Part shown: piece by piece, positions 50,744 through 58,913 of the stretch
Numbering within the stretch: the stretch's first letter is position 1
Layout of the letters: each line of letters opens with the position of its first letter
DNA from: Candidatus Roizmanbacteria bacterium GW2011_GWC1_37_12
GTDB taxonomy: Bacteria > Patescibacteriota > Microgenomatia > UBA1406 > GWC2-37-13
DNA: 64,000 bases
Direction: 5' to 3'
Assembly: GCA_000991135.1 (NCBI GenBank)
Contig: LBST01000004.1
Span: 17,535 to 81,534 of the forward strand
Position numbers and translations under genes: made by a program
Notes under the pieces: model-generated
What the model saw: only the letters and a program-made list of their open reading frames with translations
Database searches by the model: none
Told to the model about the DNA's origin: nothing

Positions 50744-50789
50744 TATAGAAGAAAAAAATTATAACCCCGCCTAGGCGGGGATTTTTTTT
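50718..50789 (+). terminator. leu attenuator (protector, antiterminator, terminator)
   Basis: Terminator: CCCCGC (50765-50770) pairs with GCGGGG (50775-50780), loop CTAG, then A and eight Ts (50782-50789). Antiterminator: AGGTGGGG (50729-50736) can pair with CCCCGCCT (50765-50772). Protector: CC/ACCT (718-724) with AGGT/GG (729-734). Leu codons lie immediately upstream, so stalled ribosomes would favour antitermination. Confidence 0.85.
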
Positions 50790-50807
50790 GGTTTAAAAAA
50801 ATAAAAT

Positions 50808-51959
50808 ATGGAAAATAAAGTTTATATTTTTGATACAACTTTACGCGACGGAGAACAAGTTCCGGGGTGTCAGTTGAACACAGAGGAAAAAGTTATCATT
50901 GCCAAAGAGTTAGAAAAACTTGGGGTTGACGTGATTGAGGCAGGATTTCCAATTTCATCGCCTGGAGACTTTAATTCTGTTATTGAAATATCAAAAGCTG
51001 TTAAAAATCCAATAGTTTGCGCTCTGACCAGAGCAAAAAAAGAAGACATAGAGGCAGCAGTAGAATCCTTAAAATATGCCAAGAAAAAAAGAATCCATAC
51101 GGGTATTGGCTCATCAGACACCCATATTCAATATAAATTCAAGTCCACCCGAGAAAAAGTTTTGGAGCAAGCAGTCTGGGCAGTTAAATACGCCAAAAAA
51201 TTTGTTGATGATGTTGAGTTTTATGCCGAAGATGCCGGCCGGGCAGACAAAGAATTTTTAGCGAAAATGGTTGAAGAAATAATAAAAGCCGGGGCAACGG
51301 TTGTCAATATTCCCGATACGACCGGCTACTGTCTGCCGCAGGATTTTGGGGGTAAAATTAAATACTTGTTCGAAAACGTAAAAAACATTCATAAGGCAAT
51401 TATTTCAGTTCATTGTCATAATGATTTAGGAATGGCGACTGCCAATACTATTTCTGGTCTTATCAATGGAGCCAGACAGGCAGAGGTGACAGTCAATGGT
51501 ATAGGGGAACGAGCTGGCAATACTTCTTTAGAAGAAATCACCATGATTTTAAAAACACACAAGAAGTTAGATTTGGAAACAGGTATCAATACTAAAAAAA
51601 TTTATGACATCAGTCAAAAGGTATCAAAAATGATGAACATGCCAATACAAAAAAACAAGGCTATTGTTGGCGCTAATGCCTTTGCTCATTCATCAGGTAT
51701 TCACCAGGATGGCATAATCAAACAGAGGGAAAATTATGAAATTATTGATCCAAAAGACGTCGGTATTGATAAATCAAAAATTGTTTTAACCGCTAGGTCA
51801 GGACGTGCAGCCTTAAAATATCGGTTGAGAAATCTTAAATATGAAATCAAGCAAGAACATCTAAATATTATTTATAAAAAATTTTTGAATTTAGCTGATG
51901 AAAAAAAAGAGATTAACGATCAAGATTTAAGAATTTTAATGATTCAAAATAACTTATGA
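50808..51959 (+). CDS. leuA: 2-isopropylmalate synthase lacking the regulatory domain
   Basis: First step of leucine synthesis (2-oxoisovalerate + acetyl-CoA). 383 residues, against ~510 for usual LeuA. The TIM barrel is complete: [57 protein letters not shown] and [11 protein letters not shown], then an [13 protein letters not shown] linker domain. The C-terminal leucine-sensing dimer domain is missing. Length also resembles homocitrate synthase, but the leuDC-leuB context and Leu leader favour this call. It overlaps leuDC by 4 nt. Confidence 0.88.
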   Translation: MENKVYIFDTTLRDGEQVPGCQLNTEEKVIIAKELEKLGVDVIEAGFPISSPGDFNSVIEISKAVKNPIVCALTRAKKEDIEAAVESLKYAKKKRIHTGIGSSDTHIQYKFKSTREKVLEQAVWAVKYAKKFVDDVEFYAEDAGRADKEFLAKMVEEIIKAGATVVNIPDTTGYCLPQDFGGKIKYLFENVKNIHKAIISVHCHNDLGMATANTISGLINGARQAEVTVNGIGERAGNTSLEEITMILKTHKKLDLETGINTKKIYDISQKVSKMMNMPIQKNKAIVGANAFAHSSGIHQDGIIKQRENYEIIDPKDVGIDKSKIVLTARSGRAALKYRLRNLKYEIKQEHLNIIYKKFLNLADEKKEINDQDLRILMIQNNL

Positions 51960-53854
51960 CAAACAAAATTATAGGAAAAATCACGTCTATTTTTCCCAAA
52001 GACATCAACACCGATGATATTATTCCCGCTTGGACTTTGCAGGAATCAACTGATAGAAGTTATTTTGAAAAATATGCTTTTGATAATTACGATAAAGATT
52101 TTGTTTTTAGATGTAAAAAGGATGAAAACAATATTATCGTTGCCGGAAAGAACTTTGGTTGCGGGTCCTCCCGCGAACAGGCAGTCTATACTTTACAGGA
52201 AAATAATATTAAAGCAATTATTGCCCTATCATATCCTGATATCTTCTACCGAAATTGCTTAAACAATGGCCTTCCGGCAATCATTGTTGATGATATTACG
52301 GAATATAAAATTAAGCAAAAAATAATTATTGATTTTGATAACAAAATTGTTCAATTTGACGGAAAGAAATATAAAATAAAAAATCCACCTGAAGATATAA
52401 AAAGCTTCTCTTTGGGTGGAAAATTAGGAAAAACAAGATCACATTTGGGTGCCCTACTGAGCCAAAAACAACCGCGGAGGTTAGAATCAGATTGGCAGAA
52501 TAGTCTAAAGCCGAGTAAAAATCAAACAATTGTGGAAAAAATCATTTCCGATCATGTTGGCCGGCCGGTCTTTCCCGGAGAAAAACTGGATCTTCCTATC
52601 GATATTTTATTTTTTAACGAGGTGATCGGACAACCGGCTATTCAGGATTTTAAAAATAAATTTTCTGATGTATTTGCTAAATACAACAAAAGGGTTAAGG
52701 TTTTTGATCCGAAACGGATATTTTTTATTCCTGATCATACAGTCCCGTCTTCGTCGGTGGCCGTTTCTGAAGGAATCGATCTGATGGAGAAATTTTCCCG
52801 TGAACAGGGAACAAAATGTTATAAAGAAGGTGACGGCATCGAACATGTTGTCTTGATTGAAGACGGTTATATTGTCCCAGGTGAAATAGTTTTGGGAACC
52901 GATTCACATACTGATACAAACGGGGCTTTAAATACTTTGGCTTTTGGTGTAGGAACGAGCGATGCAACTTATGCCATGTCTACGGGATTTATATATGACT
53001 TCGAAATACCAAAAACTATTAGATTTAATCTGAAAGGAAAATTCAAAAAAGGTGTTTATGGAAAAGATCTAATCTTGTATCTAATTGGGAAACTTGGGGT
53101 TGACGGTGCGTCAAAAAAAATCATTGAATTTGGTGGTCCGGGTTTGAAAAACATTTCTCTTGAGCAGAGAATTACTATTGCCAATATGGGGGTGGAGATG
53201 GGTGCGAGAACTGCCATTTTTGAGCCTGATGAAGAACTGGAAAAATACCTGAAAAATAAAAATAAATTCCCTTACAAATTTTATTATCCTGATAAAGATT
53301 GTCTATACGAAAAAGTCGTTGATATCGATCTATCCAGTCTTGAGCCTTGCGTGGCTTTTCCTCACAAGCAGGGGAATATCACTTTTGTTTCCCAAATGGA
53401 TTTATACATGAAAAAAAGCCAGAAAAGCAAATCAATGGATTTTGTACCAGTAGAATCATTAAAAATTACCGATGCTTTTTTAGGTGCTTGTACTAATGGT
53501 CGCTATGAGGATTTTATCGAAGCAGCAAAAATAATAAAAGGAAAGAAGGTTCACCGAAACGTCAACTTTGTCGTTATTCCCGCTTCGCGAAAGGTCTATA
53601 ACCGATTGATGAAAGATGGAATTTTGCAAATATTTGCCGACGCCGGAGCCAACATCGAATCGTCAAACTGCGGCCCATGTTTTGGCAAGCATATGGGAGT
53701 GGTTGGAAGAGGAGCGCAAATGATCTCCTCATCAAACAGAAATTATATCGGTAGGATGGGGTCGCGCGAGGCCCGGATATTCTTAGCGTCGCCGGTGACG
53801 GTTACAGCCGCGGCAGTTGCAGGTGAAATAGTTGACCCAAGAAAATACTTATGA
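51956..53854 (+). CDS. leuDC: Fused 3-isopropylmalate dehydratase (LeuD-LeuC order)
   Basis: Isomerises 2- to 3-isopropylmalate with a [4Fe-4S] cluster. 632 residues hold both subunits. Residues ~1-165 are the small swivel subunit ([23 protein letters not shown] at about 66-77). Residues ~190-632 are the large subunit: [41 protein letters not shown] (cluster Cys near 511) and [13 protein letters not shown] (Cys near 572 and 575). Elsewhere these are two proteins in bacteria. The order small-then-large is unlike fungal Leu1. Coupled by 4-nt overlaps to leuA and leuB. Confidence 0.92.
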   Translation: MTNKIIGKITSIFPKDINTDDIIPAWTLQESTDRSYFEKYAFDNYDKDFVFRCKKDENNIIVAGKNFGCGSSREQAVYTLQENNIKAIIALSYPDIFYRNCLNNGLPAIIVDDITEYKIKQKIIIDFDNKIVQFDGKKYKIKNPPEDIKSFSLGGKLGKTRSHLGALLSQKQPRRLESDWQNSLKPSKNQTIVEKIISDHVGRPVFPGEKLDLPIDILFFNEVIGQPAIQDFKNKFSDVFAKYNKRVKVFDPKRIFFIPDHTVPSSSVAVSEGIDLMEKFSREQGTKCYKEGDGIEHVVLIEDGYIVPGEIVLGTDSHTDTNGALNTLAFGVGTSDATYAMSTGFIYDFEIPKTIRFNLKGKFKKGVYGKDLILYLIGKLGVDGASKKIIEFGGPGLKNISLEQRITIANMGVEMGARTAIFEPDEELEKYLKNKNKFPYKFYYPDKDCLYEKVVDIDLSSLEPCVAFPHKQGNITFVSQMDLYMKKSQKSKSMDFVPVESLKITDAFLGACTNGRYEDFIEAAKIIKGKKVHRNVNFVVIPASRKVYNRLMKDGILQIFADAGANIESSNCGPCFGKHMGVVGRGAQMISSSNRNYIGRMGSREARIFLASPVTVTAAAVAGEIVDPRKYL

Positions 53855-54912
53855 AAAAAAATATTGCAGTTCTACCGGGAGATGGGGTCGGACCAGAGGT
53901 GACAATGGAAGCCGTCAAAGTTTTGGAAAAAATTGCGGAAAAATTTAATCACAAGTTTATTTTCAAAGAGGGTTTGATCGGAGCCATTGCAATTGATAAA
54001 ACTGGTACTCCTTATCCAGACGAAACTCATCAACTATGTTTAAAATCTGACGCAGTTTTATTTGGAGCCATCGGTGATCCAAAATATGATAATGATCCCA
54101 AAGCGAAAGTAAGACCGGAACAAGGATTATTAAAAATGAGAAAATCTTTGGATCTTTATGTTAATTTACGCCCAATTAAAACTTTCCCCTTTCTTATTAA
54201 TCAATCACCATTAAAACCCGAAATTATCAAAGGCGTTGATTTTATATTTGTCCGGGAATTAACCGGTGGAATTTATTTTGGAAAGCCCAGAGGAAGACGA
54301 AAAAACGGAGAAGAAGCTTTTGACACTTCAACTTACTCAAGAAAAGAAATTATTAGGGTTGCAAAAATCGCTTTTGATCTAGCAATGAAGCGGAATCGTA
54401 AAATTACTGTTGTTGATAAAGCTAACGTTTTAGAAACTTCTAGATTATGGCGCGAAACTGTTCAAGACCAAATGACTAATAACTCATCACCCATAACCAT
54501 TGAATACATGTTTGTTGATAACGCCGCCATGCAGATAATTAAAAATCCTCGACAGTTTGATGTAATACTTACCGAAAATATGTTTGGAGATATTTTACCT
54601 GATGAGGCTTCGGTTATTACCGGATCAATCGGTATGCTACCATCTACTTCCATTGGTGATAAAATAGCGCTTTACGAACCAATCCATGGTTCATATCCGA
54701 AAGCAACCGGAAAAAATACCGCAAATCCAATCGGTTCAATTTTATCGACGGCTATGATGTTAGACTATAGTTTCGGACTAAAAAAAGAAAGCCAAGCGGT
54801 TTATAACGCTGTCGAAAAAACATTAAATAATGGTTTAGGAACAAAAGACATCGTTGACAAAGATCCTCTATCGACATCAGACTTGGGAAACGCTATTATT
54901 AATTTTATTTAA
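53851..54912 (+). CDS. leuB: 3-isopropylmalate dehydrogenase
   Basis: NAD-dependent oxidative decarboxylase, third leucine step. 353 residues: LPGDGVGPEVTMEAVKVLE, FGAIGDPKYD, RPEQGLLKMRKSLDLYVNLRP, FVRELTGGIYFG, VDNAAMQIIKNPRQFDVILTENMFGDILPDEASVITGSIGMLPS and HGSYPKATGKNTANPIG. All substrate-binding Arg and metal Asp motifs are present. Translationally coupled to leuDC. Confidence 0.97.
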   Translation: MKKNIAVLPGDGVGPEVTMEAVKVLEKIAEKFNHKFIFKEGLIGAIAIDKTGTPYPDETHQLCLKSDAVLFGAIGDPKYDNDPKAKVRPEQGLLKMRKSLDLYVNLRPIKTFPFLINQSPLKPEIIKGVDFIFVRELTGGIYFGKPRGRRKNGEEAFDTSTYSRKEIIRVAKIAFDLAMKRNRKITVVDKANVLETSRLWRETVQDQMTNNSSPITIEYMFVDNAAMQIIKNPRQFDVILTENMFGDILPDEASVITGSIGMLPSTSIGDKIALYEPIHGSYPKATGKNTANPIGSILSTAMMLDYSFGLKKESQAVYNAVEKTLNNGLGTKDIVDKDPLSTSDLGNAIINFI

Positions 54913-54922
54913 TACTTTTTCT

Positions 54923-54950
54923 GTCATTCCCGCGGAGGCGGGAATCCAGA
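54923..54950. repeat. GTCATTCCCGC...GCGGGAATCCAGA palindromic repeat
   Basis: A 28-nt GC-rich hairpin of the GTCATTC...GAATC family directly after leuB. It could also serve as a transcription barrier, but has no long T-run. Confidence 0.75.
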
Positions 54951-54963
54951 CTAAAATTACCTT

Positions 54964-55398
54964 ATGGATCAAACATTTAAATCTTTCACACATAAGTTTG
55001 TTGCTGTCTTGAATAAAAAGATTCCCGTTCCAAATTTGATGAATGCCTTGGGTCATATGGCGGCCGGTTTATCAGCTAATTATCCTAATATTCCTGAAAT
55101 GCGTTTTGACAGTTATTTCGACCGCGACGGCGGAAATCATAAAAACATTTCTGATAATCCATTTATTATTCTTGCTGCTGACAATTCTAATAAGATTAGA
55201 GTTTTAAGAAATTTTTTAATCGAAAAGAATATTCATTTTGTCGATTTTACCTCGACTATGACGGTTGGAACTTATGTTGAACAACAACAAAGAACTAAAG
55301 AAACTCCGGAAGCGGAGCTTGAATATTACGGAATATGTCTGTTTGGAGAAATCAGCCAAGTTAATGAACTAACCAGGAAATTTTCTCTTTGGAGATGA
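54964..55398 (+). CDS. DUF2000-family protein
   Basis: A 144-residue protein with the DUF2000 pattern: THKFVAVLNKKIPVPNLMNALGHMAAGLSANY, then NKIRVLRNFLIEKNIHFVDFTSTM and EYYGICLFGEISQVNELTRKFSLWR. The fold is related to peptidyl-tRNA hydrolase 2; role unknown. It follows leuB by a 51-nt repeat-containing gap and may be read from the same transcript. Confidence 0.82.
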   Translation: MDQTFKSFTHKFVAVLNKKIPVPNLMNALGHMAAGLSANYPNIPEMRFDSYFDRDGGNHKNISDNPFIILAADNSNKIRVLRNFLIEKNIHFVDFTSTMTVGTYVEQQQRTKETPEAELEYYGICLFGEISQVNELTRKFSLWR

Positions 55399-55411
55399 AT
55401 TTGGACTGATA

Positions 55412-56365
55412 TTAACAAACCTTGTTTTGTACTTTCCCGTTAATCCAACCGCTGACATTATTAAATGCAATTTCCGCCCTTCTTACTAAAGCTTCTTTGG
55501 TTGCAAAGGCTACATGGGGAGACATGACTGAATTAGTTGTTTTTAATAACTGGTTATCTAGTGAAACTGGTGGTTCTTGAACAAACACATCAATCCCACC
55601 ACCAGCAATTTTTTTTGTATTTAATGCATCAGTAAATGCCTCTTTATTAATCGTTCCCCCTCTAGACGTTTGGATTACGAATACGGTTGATTTCACTAAT
55701 TTAAATTCATCCCAACTTATCAAATCTTTAGTTTCACTATTTAATGGAGAGTGAACTGTAATTATGTCACTTCCTGACAATAATGTTTTTAAGTCAGTAT
55801 ATTTCAATCCTAATTGAGTGGCTTCTTTTCTTTCACTATGGCTATACCCAAGCAACTTGCAACCAAACGCCTTTCCAATTTCAGCCACTCTCAAACCAAT
55901 CGTTCCTGTTCCAACAATCCCCAGAGTTTTTCCATAAAGATCGTTGCCAATTAATCCTTGTCTTGTTCCACCAACCCTAATAACTTCGTTACATTTTGGA
56001 ATATTTCTTAATAGAGAAATTATTAAACCAAAAGTTAATTCAGCAACAGAATTAGTTGCATAACCGGCCGCATTACAAACAACAATATTTCTTTTTTTAC
56101 ATTCTTCAGTATCGACATGGTCAAATCCTGTAAAAGCGACTGAAATCATTTTAATATTGGGACATGATTTTATCGATTCTTTATCAAAAGGATAATTAAC
56201 TAACATTAATATTTCTGCATTTTTAGCTCTTTCAATTGCTTCTTTCTTATCCTTTGGTAATGTATCAAAAGAAGTCAGTTCATGGCCTTTATCAGATAGA
56301 GTTTTAATAAAAACATCTAATTGAGATTTATCAATCGCCAACGGTTGAAGTATTACTATTTTCAT
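55412..56365 (-). CDS. D-2-hydroxyacid dehydrogenase
   Basis: NAD-dependent dehydrogenase, 317 residues. NAD motif GIVGTGTIGLRVAEIG; catalytic Arg in QTSRGGTINKEAF; Glu in VQEPP; His in SPHVAFATKEA. All catalytic residues are kept, unlike the relative at 29237-30163. Substrate could be phosphoglycerate-like or a 2-oxo acid; context near the BCAA genes hints at branched 2-hydroxy acids, which is speculation. Confidence 0.9.
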   Translation of the reverse strand: MKIVILQPLAIDKSQLDVFIKTLSDKGHELTSFDTLPKDKKEAIERAKNAEILMLVNYPFDKESIKSCPNIKMISVAFTGFDHVDTEECKKRNIVVCNAAGYATNSVAELTFGLIISLLRNIPKCNEVIRVGGTRQGLIGNDLYGKTLGIVGTGTIGLRVAEIGKAFGCKLLGYSHSERKEATQLGLKYTDLKTLLSGSDIITVHSPLNSETKDLISWDEFKLVKSTVFVIQTSRGGTINKEAFTDALNTKKIAGGGIDVFVQEPPVSLDNQLLKTTNSVMSPHVAFATKEALVRRAEIAFNNVSGWINGKVQNKVC

Positions 56366-56377
56366 TGTTATTATTTT

Positions 56378-56632
56378 CTAATTATATATAGGAGTTAAAA
56401 TCCAAGGATTGTCTGGATTACTTGTTTCTTGTGCTCTAACCACAGTTTTTCCCTCTAGTTTCAATCCCGGAATCAATTTAATATTTAATTTATTAAGCTC
56501 TTCATTTTTATAAGAAAAAACAATATACGAACACCCAGAATATTTCTTAAGTATATCTGGTTGTGTTATTAAATAATTAGCTAATCTATCAGATAAATTT
56601 ACATTTAGCTTGAACTGTTGAGCTTTACTCAT
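56378..56632 (-). CDS. Small DUF5647-like protein
   Basis: An 84-residue protein. The segment NVNLSDRLANYLITQPDILKKYSGCSYIVFSYKNEELNKLN resembles DUF5647 family members often found with toxin-like genes. No catalytic motif. It lies 72 nt downstream of the next hypothetical gene on the same strand. Confidence 0.6.
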   Translation of the reverse strand: MSKAQQFKLNVNLSDRLANYLITQPDILKKYSGCSYIVFSYKNEELNKLNIKLIPGLKLEGKTVVRAQETSNPDNPWILTPIYN

Positions 56633-56704
56633 AGGTTGATATTATAACTTGTTTATAATAAAAATGTAATATATTTACGCTAAAATTACAACTGTTAAAA
56701 TTTT

Positions 56705-57112
56705 TTAAAATTTTTCAACTTTTATATCTTTTAGTAAAAATCTATTTCTATAAAGAAATTTTTTCTTGTAATAAATATAATTATTTTTAATATCTTCTAT
56801 TGCCCAATGCAGAAGTTTTTTCCAATCGCCTTTTTTCTTAACACCCTCATTGTCAACTATATTAGCCTCATTGTCATATGAAATCTTATTATGACGATGC
56901 AATAATCCTTCATGGTGATTATCATAGTACAAAATCGTAACCCAATTATCCAATATTTTTATATTCAATGAAACGCTAACTATTTCTGTTTGCTTTGTTT
57001 TTAGATCGTCGTTATATACATAAATTATTTTATTACTATTTGAAAGTATGATTTCAGATAAATGTCTTTTTTTAAAATTCTCTTTAATTTTTTTCAAATA
57101 CTTCTTTTTCAA
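56705..57112 (-). CDS. Hypothetical basic protein
   Basis: A 135-residue, Lys/Asn/Tyr-rich soluble protein. The segment NWVTILYYDNHHEGLLHRHNKISYD is distinctive (paired His). No family recognised with confidence. It may pair with the DUF5647-like gene as a two-gene module. Base composition is even lower in GC than its neighbours, suggesting recent acquisition. Confidence 0.55.
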   Translation of the reverse strand: MKKKYLKKIKENFKKRHLSEIILSNSNKIIYVYNDDLKTKQTEIVSVSLNIKILDNWVTILYYDNHHEGLLHRHNKISYDNEANIVDNEGVKKKGDWKKLLHWAIEDIKNNYIYYKKKFLYRNRFLLKDIKVEKF

Positions 57113-57156
57113 TTTATTTTAAAAAATGTAATAAATTATTATATCAACAATTTCAT

Positions 57157-57185
57157 TTGCAAAATAAAAAAAGTTCTGCTATCAT
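57157..57185 (+). promoter_or_regulatory. Promoter of the pyk leader with TTTGCAAA box
   Basis: TTGCAA (57157-57162) inside TTTGCAAA, 17-nt spacing, extended -10 TGC-TATCAT (57180-57185). Predicted start is ~7 nt before the leader ATG (57199). Confidence 0.75.
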
Positions 57186-57198
57186 TGTTGCTTATCTT

Positions 57199-57267
57199 AT
57201 GAAAAATCAGGTTTTGTCAATTGTTGTCCTTATTACTCCGCTTACGGCGGTGTCATGTAATAATTGA
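57199..57267 (+). CDS. Ile/Val/Leu-rich leader peptide upstream of pyk
   Basis: A 22-codon frame with V, L, I at positions 5, 6, 8, 9, 10, 11, 12, 15 and 18 (nine branched-chain residues), plus two Thr. It ends S-C-N-N. Followed by the attenuator hairpins at 57238-57311. Judged real by composition, promoter placement and the hairpin logic. Confidence 0.85.
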   Translation: MKNQVLSIVVLITPLTAVSCNN

Positions 57268-57311
57268 TAAAAATCAATTAAGACAAGGACCCGCCGAAAG
57301 GCGGTTTTTTT
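57238..57311 (+). terminator. pyk attenuator (protector, antiterminator, terminator)
   Basis: Terminator CCGCC-GAAA-GGCGG (57291-57304) and seven Ts. Antiterminator CGGCGG (57245-57250) with CCGCCG (57291-57296), extendable by TGTC/GACA. Protector CCGC (57238-57241) with GCGG (57247-57250). Ile/Val/Leu codons 57211-57234 lie just before the protector. Confidence 0.83.
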
Positions 57312-57327
57312 ATTTTAAAGCTAAAAT

Positions 57328-58731
57328 ATGCGAAGAACTAAAATTATCTGTACTATAGGACCAAACACTCAAGATTATAAAAGCCTTCTAAGGTTGGCAG
57401 AATTAGGCATGAATGTAGTCAGGCTTAATATGTCTCATGGAGATCATATCTGGCATAGTCAGGTAATCAAGGCAATAAAATCCATTAACTCCAAAGGAAA
57501 ATATTCTTTATCGATCCTTATGGATACAAAAGGTCCAGAGGTAAGAACAGGAGACCTTAAACATCAACTCATTCTAAAAAAAGGAGATATATTCAACTTT
57601 ACGATCAGTCGACAAGCTAAATATCAACAGAATACAGTTGAAGTAAACTACGACGGTTTTATCGACGATATAAAAATAGACGACATTATTCTGATAGATG
57701 GAGGAATGATAAGCTTCCGTGTTAAAAATAAAACCAAAAATGACGCTGTTTGCGAATGTCTTGATGGTGGCACCTTGACGTCTAGGAGACATCTAAACAT
57801 AAGAGGAAAAAGCGCCAGATTACCAACAATCACCAAAAAAGACTGGGAGGACATAAAATTTGGCATTAAAGAGGGATTTGATTTTATAGCTTTGTCATTT
57901 GTAAAAAACAGGGCAACAATTGAAGAAGTAAAAACATATCTAAAAAAGCAAAAAGCACCAATAGATGTAATCGCCAAAATAGAAAGCGCCCAATCAATTC
58001 CCTATATCGACGAAATTATTGAAAGCTCCGACGGAGTCATGGTTGCCAGAGGAGATCTCGGGGCTGAGTTGCCAATTGAAGAAGTTCCTTTGATTCAAGA
58101 AGAAATTGTCAGTCAATGCTTAGCATCTGGAAAACCAGTTATAGTTGCCACTCATCTTTTAGAGTCTATGATTGAAAATCCTACCCCAACCAGGGCGGAA
58201 GTAACAGACATATTTTTGGCAGTGAGACAAAAAGCAGATGCCATCATGTTGTCTGGAGAAACCGCCGTTGGCCTTTATCCATATAAGGCAGTATCGGTTA
58301 TGAGTACGGTCGCCGAAAGAATAGAAAAAAGAGTTTTTGAGGATAAAGAAATAAATATTGCCGTGACCTCTGATCCTAAAACAGAGGTTGCCAGAAGCGC
58401 TTCCATTTTGGCAAACAATCTTAATAGTGCGGCGATTTTGGTTTTTACAAGAAGAGGTTATATGGGAACTCTTGTCTCAAAATGTAGACCCAACTCTTCC
58501 ATATATGCTTTCACCAATATGACTTCGGTACGAAGAAGACTAAACCTCTATTGGGGAGTCGCTTCTTTTAGAGTTAAGTTCTCCAACAACCCAGAACATA
58601 CTATACAAAGAGCAGTTGAGGTTTTGAAAAATAAACATCTCTTCAAAAAAAACGACCAAGTTGTTATTGTCTCAGACATACTCGCCGGTAAAGAATATGT
58701 AGAAACAGTGCAGATAAGAAGGATTAATTAA
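57328..58731 (+). CDS. pyk: Pyruvate kinase
   Basis: Makes pyruvate and ATP from PEP. 467 residues: CTIGPNTQDYKSLLRLAELGMNVVRLNMSHGDH, MDTKGPEVRTG, catalytic IAKIESAQSIPYIDEIIESSDGVMVARGDLGAELP, and RAEVTDIFLAVRQKADAIMLSGETAVG. A C-terminal domain is present. Preceded by an Ile/Val/Leu attenuator, so it appears to be regulated by branched-chain amino-acid supply; pyruvate is the direct substrate of acetolactate synthase encoded downstream. Confidence 0.97.
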   Translation: MRRTKIICTIGPNTQDYKSLLRLAELGMNVVRLNMSHGDHIWHSQVIKAIKSINSKGKYSLSILMDTKGPEVRTGDLKHQLILKKGDIFNFTISRQAKYQQNTVEVNYDGFIDDIKIDDIILIDGGMISFRVKNKTKNDAVCECLDGGTLTSRRHLNIRGKSARLPTITKKDWEDIKFGIKEGFDFIALSFVKNRATIEEVKTYLKKQKAPIDVIAKIESAQSIPYIDEIIESSDGVMVARGDLGAELPIEEVPLIQEEIVSQCLASGKPVIVATHLLESMIENPTPTRAEVTDIFLAVRQKADAIMLSGETAVGLYPYKAVSVMSTVAERIEKRVFEDKEINIAVTSDPKTEVARSASILANNLNSAAILVFTRRGYMGTLVSKCRPNSSIYAFTNMTSVRRRLNLYWGVASFRVKFSNNPEHTIQRAVEVLKNKHLFKKNDQVVIVSDILAGKEYVETVQIRRIN

Positions 58732-58747
58732 ATTACCAAGTTTTCAT

Positions 58748-58776
58748 TTGCAAATTAAAAAAGAATTTGTTATTAT
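58748..58776 (+). promoter_or_regulatory. Promoter of the ilv leader with TTTGCAAA box
   Basis: TTGCAA (58748-58753) inside TTTGCAAA, 17-nt spacing, extended -10 TGT-TATTAT (58771-58776). Nearly identical to the pyk leader promoter, including the upstream TTTCA. Confidence 0.78.
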
Positions 58777-58789
58777 ATTTACTAAATTT

Positions 58790-58855
58790 ATGAAAATCAA
58801 TAAATTGGTTATCGTCAGCATTATTCTTGACCCGAAACCGGGCGGATGTTGTTGA
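58790..58855 (+). CDS. ilvL: Ile/Val/Leu-rich leader peptide of the ilv operon
   Basis: A 21-codon frame with I, L, V at positions 3, 6, 7, 8, 9, 11, 12 and 13 (four Ile, two Val, two Leu), ending P-G-G-C-C. Followed by attenuator hairpins and the aminotransferase-ilvBNCA operon. Named by analogy with enterobacterial ilv leaders; not homologous by descent as far as I can tell. Confidence 0.87.
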   Translation: MKINKLVIVSIILDPKPGGCC

Positions 58856-58901
58856 TAATAAAAATTAATAAACACCCCGCCCGAGAAAGGGCGTTTTTTT
58901 T
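58831..58901 (+). terminator. ilv attenuator (protector, antiterminator, terminator)
   Basis: Terminator CGCCC-GAGAAA-GGGCG (58878-58893) and eight Ts (58894-58901). Antiterminator CGGGCGG (58839-58845) with CCGCCCG (58877-58883). Protector CCCG-AAAC-CGGG (58831-58842). The hydrophobic codon run 58805-58828 ends just before the protector. Confidence 0.85.
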
Positions 58902-58913
58902 AGGCTGAAAATT

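Noticed and set aside
50640..50807. T-box riboswitch controlling leuA
   Set aside because: There is no T-box consensus and the region is too short; the Leu-rich frame plus competing stems fits peptide-leader attenuation instead.
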